From Isochrysis galbana (Eukaryota > Haptophyta > Isochrysidales > Isochrysidaceae), in assembly GCA_018136815.1 (NCBI GenBank), contig CM030934.1:900979-964978 (forward strand): DNA of 64,000 nucleotides, in the 5' to 3' direction. Below the pieces are notes generated by a model. The model saw only the letters and a program-made list of their open reading frames with translations, was not told the origin of the DNA and did not search any database. A program made the position numbers and the translations under genes. Shown one piece after another: positions 20,001 through 29,881 of the stretch. How positions within the stretch are numbered: the first letter of the stretch is position 1; the number at the start of each line of letters is the position of its first letter.

Positions 20001-22190
20001 GCGGCACAATGAACGAGTCGGGCGTGTTGTACGTCAGAGTCACTGCCGTCGGGTCGGAGTCCGTCATCGCCAAAATCATGCAGGTGAGGTGGCGGTGCAA
20101 CATTATGTGCGGGCGCGCACTACTGTGAAACCACGGGCCTCAGTGTTTTTCTAAGAAGCCCGCGGTCCCGAGATCAACCACGCCGCCTTGTGCACTTTCC
20201 CCACCCCAACTTCTGCGAACAGATTGTGTCAGACGCGCAGATGCGTCGCCCGGCCGTGCAAGCCTTCGCGGATAAAGTATCATCTGTCTTCGTGCCCACC
20301 GTCATTCTACTCGCTGTGTTGACTTGGATCGTGTGGGCGGCACTGTTGGCCTCCGACGTGCTCGACGCGGACAAGCTCGCCACCATGGCTGGCTGGCACG
20401 ATCATGAAGCTCTTGCTTTCATGTTTGGATGCGCCGTGCTCGTGATCGCATGCCCCTGCGCCCTAGGTCTGGCTACGCCGACAGCGGTGATGGTCGGCAC
20501 GGGAGTGGGTGCCGAGAGGGGAATACTTTTCAAGGGCGGGGACATCCTCGAGGTGCGCTCGTCGCGGGGGTTTGGCGCGAGTTGGGCTAGCTTGGGCGGT
20601 GGCTCGGACGCGGGTAGGTGGAATAATTGCCACGCGCAAAAGGCTCCTATATGGGCACTTGCTGCCATCCCTTCGCACGCATTCCGTGCCCTTCCCACCG
20701 TATGCTGCTATGATTGTCGTTGTTTGCATATGCTACCACGCTGCCATGCAGGCCGCCTCTCGCGTCACCACAATCGTGTTCGATAAGACGGGAACGCTGA
20801 CTGCGTGCAAGCTTTGCGTCACTGCGTGCGTTTCGTGGCAACCGGGACTCAGGTGAGAGTCTATGAGAAGGAGTAGGGATCAGCTCGGGAGGCCGGAAGT
20901 GGAATGCAACACAGCACGTCTCGCTTGGGCAGGCTGTAAGTGCTCCCCAGGCAGTCAGTCGCCAGGATGTTGGTGCACATGCTTCCGCCACAGGCTGCGT
21001 CCAAGCCGCGTGACTGGTTCCTGAGGCTAAGGCGCTCGTCTCCCGCCCACACTCCCAACCTATGTCTCCGCCCCCCCGTCGCACAGCTGCGCTGATCTAC
21101 TCTCCATCGCCGGCTCTGCCGAGTCCACGTCGGAACACCCTCTTGGCCGCGCCATTCACGCACATGCACTGGCGGAGGGTCTGCCGCTCCATCAGTCCAC
21201 GGCGTTCGCCGCCTGTGCCGGGCACGGGCTGGCTTGCCGTGTGGCCGATGCACCAATCCTCTTGGGCAACCGCGAGTGGCTCGCCCGCCACGCGATTTCA
21301 CTACTGTCCTCGCAAGAGGAGGAAACGAGGCGCCTCGAGGCGCATGGGCACACCGTCGTTCTGCTCGCGCGCGCCGGAGTGTTAGCGGGATACATCGCGC
21401 TGTCGGACACACTCAAGCCAGAGGCAAAGGCCACTGTGTCTCTGCTGCGCTCGCTTGGCCTGACCATATGGATCGCCTCGGGCGACAACGAACGGACGGT
21501 GGCGCACCTTGCAAATCAGCTAGGGATCCAAGACTTTCTCGCGGCGACATCGCCTGGCGGGAAGGCCGAACACGTCGCAAAGCTACAAGGCGCAGGGGAG
21601 GTAGTCGCCATGGTGCGCGCATCCAAGCCCCTGCACCAATCCGAGGGGCGGGGCTCGCGCAATGCCCTGCTGCTATACTCCCCGCGATATTCCGTCTCTC
21701 CGGCTTCAACACCATCGCATCCCCTCGCCACCATGCATCCCCTCGCTTTTCTCCTCACCGCTGACAGGTGGGTGATGGGGTTAACGACGCTCCCGCTCTC
21801 GCGCAAGCTGACGTGGGCATTGCCATTGGCGGTGGCACTGATGTCGCAATCGAGACGGCCGACGTGGTGCTCCTCCACCAGAACCTGAGTGGCGTGGTCA
21901 CGGGAGTCCACCTCGCGCGTGCCGTTATGCGCCGCATCCGCTATAATTTCATATGGGCTTTTGGATACAACGTCGTTGGTATCCCTCTCGCCGCAGGCGT
22001 CTTTTACCCGTTTTACGGTGTGCATTTGCCACCCATGTTCGCCGGCGCAGCAATGGCGCTTTCGTCGGTGTCAGTTGTGTGCTCCTCGCTTCTCCTTCGC
22101 TGCTATCGGCCGCCGCTCGCAGTGCGGCAAGCGGTCGAACCGCAGAGCTTGCCACCAGTCGTCGACCGCTCAACGACCGTTGCAGTTTAA
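17016..22190 (+). CDS. P1B-type copper-transporting ATPase, nine exons
   Basis: GT-AG exons 17016-18155, 18401-18835, 19043-19164, 19297-19597, 19877-20083, 20223-20552, 20752-20852, 21087-21612 and 21768-22190 join in frame to 1194 residues. Four N-terminal heavy-metal-binding folds are seen. The first (residues 1-70) lacks the CxxC, and the others carry MCAHC (about 77), MSCGHC (145) and MTCDSC (364). Then come TM helices, [17 protein letters not shown], the actuator loop ([11 protein letters not shown]), the transmembrane CPC at about 812-814, phosphorylation site DKTGTLT (D856), SEHPL (895-899), [17 protein letters not shown] and the late-TM YN...MALSSVSVV motif typical of Cu+ pumps. It exports Cu+ from the cytosol, probably at the Golgi, plastid or plasma membrane. 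An ATG at 16974 is an alternative start. All key catalytic residues are present. Confidence 0.93.
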
Positions 22191-22728
22191 GCTGATGTGG
22201 GACTACCATCGCGGCCTCCTGAGCTGTGGGGCGGATCAAGAAGCAGGGAGCTGCGCGTCAGCGTGAAGCATCACAAGGCGCATTGTTACTCAATTGATGT
22301 AGGCGCCTGCGCTTTTTGGTGTCTTGCCGAACTGTCTTCACGGATGAGAACGAGCGGGGCACACTATCGTACGATCGCTGCCACCTTCTATGCACATTTC
22401 CTGAGTGTTCTCCATTTTCAGTAGCCTACTCGACTGTTCGATGATAACATGGGTGAGAGCGACGAGATGCGGATAGTATCGTGTATCTTCGGCTACAGCG
22501 TCTATGCACTATTGGCGCACTCGCGCTTTGTTAATTTCCTATTTGATCTCCTTGGTTTGTAGACCATTCGACCATTCACCTGGTTCCACTCCTCTTGTCT
22601 GTTCGTCCAACCCTCTCCCCCCTTGATTTGTTGTCTGTTTTGCTTTAGCTTGTGGGTGTTACGGATACTCTGTTTCTAATTCCCGTCTTCTACCTCTCCT
22701 ACTTCTACTTCTTTACTTCGTTCAAAAA
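22191..22728. other. Intergenic, 3' of the Cu-ATPase
   Basis: No ORF with recognisable content. The stretch is AT-richer than the genes around it, with T-rich runs at 22540-22640. It probably holds the 3' UTR and terminator of the ATPase. Confidence 0.4.
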
Positions 22729-22812
22729 CTATCATTAAACCGATAGGGTCATGGAGCGCGCGCCGCTCCCCTCCTCTCCTGCCGCCAATCCGACGCGACG
22801 GACGATCGGACC
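22729..22812 (+). repeat. CTATCGTTAAAACGATAG family repeat, copy 1
   Basis: Starts ACTATCATTAAACCGATAGG, a near-palindrome, followed by GTCATGGAGCGCGCGCCGCT and CCCCTCCTCTCCTGCCGCC. The same order occurs at 27011, 50609, and on the minus strand at 58892 and 51386 (the last lacks the palindrome). Confidence 0.75.
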
Positions 22813-23290
22813 ATGTCCTACACCGCGCACGCCACGAAGCGCCCGCGAGAGGGCGCCCCCCCGACCCACGTGCGCACGAGCCTACGGCATGTGCCACCCC
22901 TGGACAGCTACCCAGTAGACAGTAGCAAGGCCACCTTGGCCCACATAACCCACAGCTCCCGCTCTTGCCACAAGCGGCCAGCCACCTTGTCGCATTCATC
23001 GTAGATGATGCGATTTCCACGTTCTTATCTCCAGGTTCGGAGCTACTTGCCATTGTTGTAGCGATGAATGAGGATAGCTCCGAATCCGGTGCGATGATCC
23101 GCGCTCAGGAAGTGGAAATCGCGCTACGCCGGGGAGAGCAAGACGAGAATGATCGGGCAAAGCGGGCGAGGGCGCGTGCGGCTCGGCTGGCTGCGCGTGA
23201 GGAGCGAGGAGCGACGCGGCAGCCGCGAGCAAGGATCGGAGAAGCGCCGGCGCTCCGCACGCTCTTAGTGAAGTCGCGTTCCGTCAAAAG
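22813..23290. other. Repeat-derived spacer ending in a GAAGTCGCGTTCCGTCAAAA end
   Basis: A plus-strand frame at 22965-23290 reads as Arg/Ala/Glu-rich with no recognisable domain. The stretch ends at 23270-23290 in GAAGTCGCGTTCCGTCAAAA, the same end seen at 3064 and 63657. The hAT-related frame on the minus strand is cut precisely by this end. Confidence 0.45.
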
Positions 23291-24275
23291 AGAGTGTCTT
23301 CTTGCACGCTGCGCAAAACAATAGTCCTGCAGACTCACGCAACAAGTGATTGGGGAATTCACGGATGCGCTGGGCTATGGACACCTTAGACTCTTTCGTC
23401 GAACGTGGGCCGGCCTGCCGCCCGCGGGTGGGCGCCGCAGGCTTCTTCTTTTTCTTGCGCGCTCTCTCGTGCGCTGCCATCTCAGGAAGCTCTACTCCAA
23501 AAATGCCTCGACGAGTTGTCCCGCCTTCCGAATCGGCCAACCGTGGAGAGCGGCGCAGCCCAATCTTCAAGAGCGACGATGGAAGCACCCAACGGTAGTT
23601 AGTGACGGCACTGGCACTCTCTCTCTCTCCACTTCCTCCCTTTGCTTCCCACCTGACCACCTGATCCGCACCCGCCCATCATCGCGGCGGGCAGGCTCCA
23701 CGACCTCGCACTCGCCTACAGATGAGTGCAATGCTGCTTGGCCCGGCAAGAACGTTGGCTGGCGCGATGGCGATTGTATCGTTGGGACGCTGCGCCGCTC
23801 GCGATCCTCTCGCGTTTTCCGATCAGCCTGCATGGCTTCCCCCCGCAGGTCCTCCTCCTCCCTCTCCTCCTCCTCCTCCTCCTCCTCCTCCTGCTCCTCC
23901 TCCTCCTGCTCCTCCTCTTGCTCCCCGTTCTCGTCTCTCGTCGCCGGGCGGCCGGGCCATCCTCGGTCTCGGATGCTGAGTGGAGACCAACCACCTGCGA
24001 CGAGCTTGGGGGGTCGGAGGGATGCCCTGAGCCCTCAAGGGCGTCATCGTCATCATCCTCGTCGTTGTCGGTTTTGCGCTTGCGCTTGGATGCCCGGAAG
24101 CGCGCCATGGCGTGGCGCGCGGCCCCGGGCCGGGGGGGGGGGGGGGCGGAGCGGGCTGGGGGGGGCTTATTTCGCTTCGTCAGCGCCATATCGACCTTTA
24201 TTTCGGTAAAAAGTTTCGATTGCGATTGGCCCCCCTTATTTCGAAAAAAAATTCTCGAATGGCCGGAGCCAAAGT
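23291..24275 (-). mobile_element. 5' part of a hAT element, truncated
   Basis: The minus-strand reading runs from an end near 24275 (TTTGGCTCCGGCCATTCGAG, then AATTTTTTTTCGAAATAAGG) through acidic DNDEDDDDD coding. It continues to sequence very like the 45-46 kb hAT copy: RRGIFGVELPEMA, GRQAGPRSTKESKVSIAQR, IREFPNHLLRESAG and LLFCAACKKT. At 23291, inside the C2H2-type zinc finger, it stops abruptly where a CGTTCCGTCA-type repeat end begins. The frame shifts at least once between 23660 and 24275. No transposase core is present. Confidence 0.75.
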
Positions 24276-24389
24276 AGTACTCAGCTAGGGCTGAGAGCTG
24301 TAGCTTTTTGCTTTGAACTACTCCTAGGAGTACAGCTGGCTTTACAGAGCGGAGGTTGGAGTGCGCTCCCCTCGCGCTGAGGCGGAGGC

Positions 24390-24900
24390 GGGGGGGGGGG
24401 AGGGGAGGGGGGGAGCGAGGAGCGCCTCCGTCCTCCGTCGGGGGGGGCCGCGGGGGGGGGGGGCGCGGGGGGGGGGCCGCGGGGGGCGGGGGAGGGGGCC
24501 GCGGGGGGCGGGGGGGGGCGTGGGGGGGGGCACACCGAAGCCGACCGAAGGAGAGAGAGAGAGGCAGGCTGAGAGGGGCGGGGGCGGGGGGGGGGGGGAG
24601 CTCCGCCGTCGAGCTACTACTAGTAGTAGAGACTCTCTCTCTCCCATCGCGGTGCTTTGTGTTGTTGCTTCTGGGGGGGGGAGGGGGGGAGGGGGAGGGG
24701 GAGGGGGGGGGGGGGGGGGGGAGGGGGGCGATGACGCGGCGGGGAGGGGGGGGGGGGGGGCAACCCAGCGATTCGCGCGGGGGGGGGGGGGGGGGGGGGG
24801 GGGGATGGGGATGAGAGGGAGAAGAGGGAGAAGGAGGGGGGGGGGGGGGGAAGGGAGAGAGAGAAGACGAGGGGAGGGGAGAGAGGCCCCTCCCCCCCCC
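24390..24900 (+). repeat. Extreme G-rich tract
   Basis: Poly-G runs alternate with GA and GC steps for about 500 bases, including an uninterrupted run of 26 G at 24779-24804. ORFs through it are Gly/Arg translation of low complexity and not genes. The tract ends about 120 bases before the cbbX ATG. On this strand it could form G-quadruplexes. The run lengths may also be hard to sequence and so unreliable. Confidence 0.85.
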
Positions 24901-25017
24901 CCCCCTCTCTCTCTCCGCGCATCTCGCCGAGCCGCTCTCGCGCCCCCTCCCGCCTCCTCCCCCCCCCCTCCGCCCCCCCACCTTTCTTTCTCTCTCACCT
25001 CCGCCTCGCCTCACCCT

Positions 25018-26745
25018 ATGGTGTGTGACCTCGCTGCGCCTCGCCACAATCCCCCTCGCCCCTCGCACACAGCTTCGCTCCGTGCGTGCACGCCAGCGCA
25101 CGTGGACACAGGCGCGGGCTGCACACGCCGCTACGCCGACCGCGCCGCTGCCCGAGGGCATGCGCGGCCTCCTGCGCCACACAGATCTGGTGCTGCTCTC
25201 TTCTGCTCGCCTCTGCCACGTGTGCAGAGGGAGGGAGGGAGGGAGGCTGGCTGTCATGGGGGAGGCGCGGGCTGTGGGGTGCGTTGGCTGCGCAAGCTAC
25301 GCTGTGCCCCGAGTGACGCCGCGGAGTCCCGCTCTGACTGCCCTGCCTCTTCACCCCCTGCGCAGGCGCTCCGTCTCTCGCTCTCAGCGGCCGTCGTCGC
25401 CTCCGCTGCGGCGCTTCAGACGCCGGCGGTGCCCACTGCGGGCCCCACGCGGGCGGCAGTGCAGATGAACACCATCAAGGAGGTCGGCGACATGTCGCTT
25501 GACCCGGCCGCCGGCAACTACCGTCGCCTCTCTGACGCCCTCAAAGCCGCTGACGTTGAGCGTCGCCTCGAGGAGGACGCCATCCGGGCACGTGAGGAGG
25601 CTGCGCAGCGCGCTCGCGAGGAGCGTGCACGCAAGGTTGCCCTTCTCCGGGATATTCCCGAGGATACCACGGCAGGCACGGTCGACGAGTTCATGTTCAA
25701 GGAGGGTGTGAAGGAAATTCTCGAGAAACTCGACTACGATCTTATCGGCCTCGCTCCCGTCAAGGCGCGTGTCCGCGAGATTGCATCGCTTCTTGTCGTC
25801 GACAAGATGCGCCTGAAGCTCGGCCTCGAGACCTCGGTCCCGTCGCTACACATGGGTTTCACCGGTGCGCCGGGCACGGGCAAGACCACCGTCGCCCTGC
25901 GGATGGGCCAGATCCTTCAGCGTATGGGCTACTGCCGCACTGGCCACGTGGTTGTCGCCACTCGCGATGACCTCGTCGGCCAGTACGTCGGTCATACCGC
26001 GCCCAAGACCAAGGAGATGGTCAAGAAAGCCATGGGTGGCATCCTTCTCGTCGACGAGGCGTACTACCTCTACAACGCCGCCAACGACCGCGATTACGGT
26101 CAGGAGTCCATCGAGATTCTCCTCAACGTCATGGAAAATAACAAGGAGGACCTCATTGTTGTCCTCGCCGGCTACAAGGACAAGATGGACCGCTTCTACA
26201 GCTTCATTCCGGGCATGGCCTCGCGCATCGGCAACCACATCGAATTCCCCGACTACGAGGACAACGAGCTCGTTGAGATCGGCAAGGTCATGTGCCGCGA
26301 TCTTGAGTACGATCTTGGCCCAGGTGCTGAGGCGGCACTCCGCGACTACCTAAGCAAGCGCAAGCAGATGCCCTTCTTCGCCAACGCGCGTACCGTCCGC
26401 AACGCGATCGACCTTGCGCGCATGGGCTCGGCGATTCGTATTTTCAACGAGAAGATGTCCCCGGGCTCAAATGGCATCGTCACTGAGCAGGAGCTCATGA
26501 CCATCATGCCGCAGGACTTTCCGGAGGTTGACGACGGTCTCGTCGGCAACCAGGTCGAGGAACCCGCTGCGCCGCCTGCTGCCCCTGCGCCGCCCTCATA
26601 CGCCGGCTACGCTGGACAGCCGCCGGCTGCCCCCGCCCAGCCCTCGTACTATGGGAGCCCGAGCCCGCCGCCGTACGTCGATCCGAACCAGGCGCCAAGC
26701 TACGCTGCTTACCAGCAGCAGTACGGCAGCCGTTTCAATCAGTAA
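25018..26745 (+). CDS. cbbX: CbbX, red-type Rubisco activase (AAA+), nuclear-encoded and plastid-targeted
   Basis: Proposed exons are 25018-25020 (the ATG alone) and 25366-26745, giving 460 residues. The intron begins GTGTGTGACC directly after ATG and ends CCCCCTGCGCAG. Joining them creates MALRLSLSAAVVASAAAL, a good signal peptide for entry to a complex plastid, followed by a short transit-like stretch. The mature part is a CbxX/CfqX AAA+ protein: Walker A GAPGTGKTT (about 169), pore-loop region DLVGQYVGHTAPKT, Walker B ILLVDEAYY (about 227), then VLAGYKDKMDRF and NARTVRNAIDLAR. CbbX uses ATP to pull inhibitory sugar phosphates off form ID Rubisco. The last 60 residues or so are a Pro/Ala/Tyr-rich tail (PSYAGYAGQPPAAP and variants) beyond the usual family end. 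The long in-frame extension upstream is G-tract and not coding. Confidence 0.92.
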   Translation: MVCDLAAPRHNPPRPSHTASLRACTPAHVDTGAGCTRRYADRAAARGHARPPAPHRSGAALFCSPLPRVQREGGREAGCHGGGAGCGVRWLRKLRCAPSDAAESRSDCPASSPPAQALRLSLSAAVVASAAALQTPAVPTAGPTRAAVQMNTIKEVGDMSLDPAAGNYRRLSDALKAADVERRLEEDAIRAREEAAQRAREERARKVALLRDIPEDTTAGTVDEFMFKEGVKEILEKLDYDLIGLAPVKARVREIASLLVVDKMRLKLGLETSVPSLHMGFTGAPGTGKTTVALRMGQILQRMGYCRTGHVVVATRDDLVGQYVGHTAPKTKEMVKKAMGGILLVDEAYYLYNAANDRDYGQESIEILLNVMENNKEDLIVVLAGYKDKMDRFYSFIPGMASRIGNHIEFPDYEDNELVEIGKVMCRDLEYDLGPGAEAALRDYLSKRKQMPFFANARTVRNAIDLARMGSAIRIFNEKMSPGSNGIVTEQELMTIMPQDFPEVDDGLVGNQVEEPAAPPAAPAPPSYAGYAGQPPAAPAQPSYYGSPSPPPYVDPNQAPSYAAYQQQYGSRFNQ

Positions 26746-27141
26746 ACGCTCAATTTGGTTGGTCCAGGTGTCATCAGGTACGACGTGTCCGGATCATGCC
26801 TGTGCAATCATTCGTATTTAGCTTCTGGTCCAACGCTCACTTTCCGAGCTCATGTCGCCTGCGTGCCCTATGCTGGAGTATGCTAGCGAGAACACTCCTT
26901 CCCCCCCATGGCGGCCATGCTCCCTCGGATCTCATTGTGTTGTCAGAGCCTCGCTTGAAAACCGTTGGGGAACCACACGGCGTGCGACACCATCGCTTTC
27001 CCCATTATCTACTATCATTTAACTGATAGGGTCATGAAGCGCACGCCGCTTCCCTCACTCCCTGCTGCCCACCCCGCGGCGACGGACGATCGGCCGACGC
27101 TGCGCTCCTAAGCGTAGGAGCGCCGAGCGCGTTCATAATTA
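26746..27141. other. Intergenic; CTATCGTTAAAACGATAG family copy 2 at 27011-27092
   Basis: This is the 3' region of cbbX with no gene. From 27011 the sequence reads ACTATCATTTAACTGATAGG, GTCATGAAGCGCACGCCGCT, TCCCTCACTCCCTGCTGCCC and GCGACGGACGATCGG, matching the repeat at 22729. Confidence 0.6.
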
Positions 27142-27341
27142 CAGGTGGGGGAGACTAGGTGGGAAAAGAACTGGTGATCTGGAGGCCCACATTTTTATCG
27201 TGGGACCGGGGGAAGATATTCCCTCTATCCCCGCGCCCGCGCGAATATCCGAAGCAGAGCGATGGCGACCGACCCGCCTGACAGGGCCCGACCTTCGTCG
27301 CGCTTCAGCGACAAGCGAGAGCGCTGCGGCGATCGGTCGGA
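27142..27341 (+). repeat. Dispersed repeat, copy 2 (partner at 14251-14451)
   Basis: Same orientation and block order as the copy at 14251-14451, with several small indels. It has no coding content. Confidence 0.85.
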
Positions 27342-27483
27342 CTTGTGCCCGGAGAGATCGAGCCCAATGATCACAGGGCACTGGAAGACAGCCCCTAAGG
27401 ATCTGCGGTGCGCGCGCGTGCTGATGCGAGGGAGGTGGGGTGGGGATGTGGGGGTGGGGGGAACAAACACCGCTCCAACGTTT

Positions 27484-27771
27484 AATAAAAAAATTCCAAC
27501 TGGGAAGATGCGCACCTGCACTGAGCCGCTGGCCGATGCCGCACGCCGACGCAGGTGAAGACGTAGGTGAAGATGTCCCTACAGGCCCTGCAGAGACCCC
27601 GGCAGAGCCCGGGGGCGGGCGGGCGGGTCATCTGAGCGCCCCGGCTTGCATTCATGGTCATGTGTGGGGCCTAGGCTCCTTCAGACGGCGAAGGGGTAGC
27701 GTTGCGCACTCCCGGGGTTGCTCGAGTGCTGCAGCGACATACTGCGAGGATGCTGCTGAGGCCGTAGAGGT
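27484..27771 (+). repeat. Partial copy of the 62.8-kb inverted-repeat element
   Basis: About 285 bases match 62832-63109 almost perfectly, from AATAAAAAAATTCCAACTGG through GATGCGCACCTGCACTGAGC to GAGGATGCTGCTGAGGCCGT. The clearest difference is an extra GTAGGTGAAGAC here near 27560. The right part of the other copy, including its right inverted repeat, is missing. Bases 27848-27913 are a diverged second copy of 27667-27733 (GGCTCCTTCA...GAGTGCTGCAG). Confidence 0.9.
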
Positions 27772-27913
27772 CGCCAGTCGAGCGCCCGAAGTCAGTGGTG
27801 TCGCAGATTTCAGATTTGGCAACCAGTGGTGAGTCAGGCGCTCTCCGGCTGGGCTCCTTCAAAAGGCGAAGGCTTAGCGTCACGCATTCCCAGTGTTGCG
27901 GGAGTGCTGCAGC

Positions 27914-29259
27914 TTGCTGACGGATCCGAGGTTACCATTGCCTCAGATGGGAACCCATCCCCCCTTTCCCCCGCTGTTTTTCGCGCTAAGTGTACGACTA
28001 CTACTACAAGAGAATTCAATTGTCCATTATATATTATATTTATATTTATAGTCGCCTGACCTCGTCATGACCTTACATCAAGCCATCAGGTCATCAGGTC
28101 TAGAGGACCTAATATCATGATATCAGGACCTAATATCAGCCTAATGGAGCATCTATGGATGAACGGGGAGGACCCTGGACCTTGGGCGAGAGCACAGCTC
28201 ACTCCCTTGGGCAAGCGGGCGTACGTGTCATACGGGCAAGCAAGCGGGCTGCGGGCAACCACATGATGGATGGGTGGGGCGTGGCGCGCGCGCGCGGAGT
28301 GCAAGCAAGCGAGGCCGTGCGAGTGAGTGAGGGATGTCTTCAAACTGTCGAATCAAGCTCGTGCTTGATCGTGGGGCAAGTCTCAATCAGGGCATAGCAT
28401 AGAGCGAAGAGAAGTCTTGAGAGAGGGGGAGGGAGCGCGCTACATCGCGATGAGGGGCCACGAGACACCACCCCCCACCCCATCACTCACTCACCAACAA
28501 GAAAACTCCGAAAACTAACGCAACATCGCACAAACAAACCAATGAAACAAGTAAGGACAAATTCGGCGTGCAATGCGGCGGAGCTTCGAGACTTCGAGAC
28601 AACTCACTGGTGAAAAAAAAACTCACTCAATTTTCTTCACACAACGCATGATGGAGACACCGCATCCGCATAGAGTATATAAAATACTCTGGATGCGACA
28701 CCCCCCCGATGGAGTGTGGTGAGAAACGAGACCCGTTTGCATTAGCAAACGGGCGGAGGGGAGCGGCTGGCGACGGGAGGGAGATGGGAAGGGAGCGGCT
28801 CAAGACGTCTTGGGATACACCTGTGGCAGGTATCCTCGGGGCGCAGTTGCTTATTTCTCGAGAACCGCTCGCGGCGTGAGCTGGTAAGGGCCGTTCTTCT
28901 TCTTTGACGAGAGGTCCCCCTCCCCCCCCCCCCCGGTGCTTTTTCCCGGAGAGTCGCCCGACGTAGGTCGGTCCGCCTCAATGGGTTTTCCCTCATTTTA
29001 ACTTGTGGGGAGATAGAATGGGAGCCGGGGGCATGCGAGGGGGGAGATTTGGAGGGGTGCATAGGTGTATGTATCTGTATCTGTGTCAACAGCACGCGCC
29101 AAGCAAGGTGTACGGGCAGGTGCGCTGAGGGCTGTCGTGTTAGTACCGGGCTAGTGAGAGTAGTGGTACTAATGCTCATTTAGATTATAGGGTCTGTGAG
29201 TATTTTTGTATAAATGACTATGGACATTTGATGGCTCCATTCGATTGATGTCCCATAAT
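27914..29259. other. Long intergenic region with hairpins
   Basis: No gene recognised. A 9-bp stem CCCGTTTGC-ATTA-GCAAACGGG sits at about 28732-28752. An imperfect inverted repeat around ATAAA (GCATCCGCATAGAGTAT and ATACTCTGGATGC) sits at about 28664-28697. A TATATTATATTTATATTTA stretch lies near 28027. Several GT-rich and AT-rich runs add nothing coherent. Confidence 0.4.
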
Positions 29260-29269
29260 TGACGGAACG
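29201..29269 (-). repeat. CGTTCCGTCAAT family end, minus orientation
   Basis: Read on the minus strand from 29269: CGTTCCGTCAATTATGGGAC, then ATCAATCGAATGGAGCCATC, then AAATGTCCATAGTCATTT. This matches the ends at 2869, 57597 and 58471. Confidence 0.8.
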
Positions 29270-29308
29270 ACTACCTCACTACTTACACTTACTACTTATA
29301 CACTTACT

Positions 29309-29385
29309 AAGAGGGTGCAACCTCAGGTTTGGTTGTTTTTTTCGCACAAAAAAAAGGAACCTCGAACCTCGAGTTGCACCCTCTT
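29309..29385. mobile_element. 77-bp MITE-like inverted-repeat element
   Basis: The left end AAGAGGGTGCAACCTCAGGT mirrors the right end CCTCGAGTTGCACCCTCTT, with AAAAAAAAGG between. ACT flanks it on both sides (TTACT before, ACTTT after), a possible short target duplication. One-ended relatives occur at 50981 (AGAGGGTGCAACCTCAAGTT) and 31987 (AGGTGCAACTCGAGGTTCCC). Confidence 0.7.
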
Positions 29386-29881
29386 ACTTTACTTCGGTCT
29401 CCATTGAACCAGTTGTGCGTTTATTTCGAAGATTCCTACCTTGTTCCTGTGTGTAACTGTCGCCCCGTCGGATCGTCCGTCGCCCCGTCGCTCTCTTGTC
29501 GGCATTCGCATTCTCTTCCTTGTAGAAACTAGAAACTAGAAACTAGAAACAAGAAAACAGAAACACAGACACAGGAACAGGAACCTCGCAAACATGGCAT
29601 GCTCCGGGAGGGCGTTTGAAACACGAAACACGGTGAAAACGGGCTGATTTTGGCCTCTGTACAAACACGGTAAACCCGTGTTTGCCATGTAGGCCCGGGA
29701 GCTACCAGTAGCTGGGAGTCTACGGGGGCTGACATATACTACACAACTCATTCCGACGTTGGTACGACTGGAACTGACTGGGGCACGGGCTGAACTCAGA
29801 ACTAAGGAAGGTTAAATATAAAGCATATGATTCGCAAAGACTCGGGAGAGAGGCGGGCGTCGCGGCGGCGCTCAGCGGGCG

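Noticed and set aside
23716-25257. 513-residue minus-strand ORF, Pro/Arg-rich
   Set aside because: It reads the complement of the G-tract and part of a truncated hAT element. Composition alone keeps it open.
24361-25365. Long in-frame extension upstream of CbbX (over 300 extra residues)
   Set aside because: It is translation of G-rich low-complexity DNA. An intron after the ATG at 25018 gives a signal peptide and a normal-length protein.
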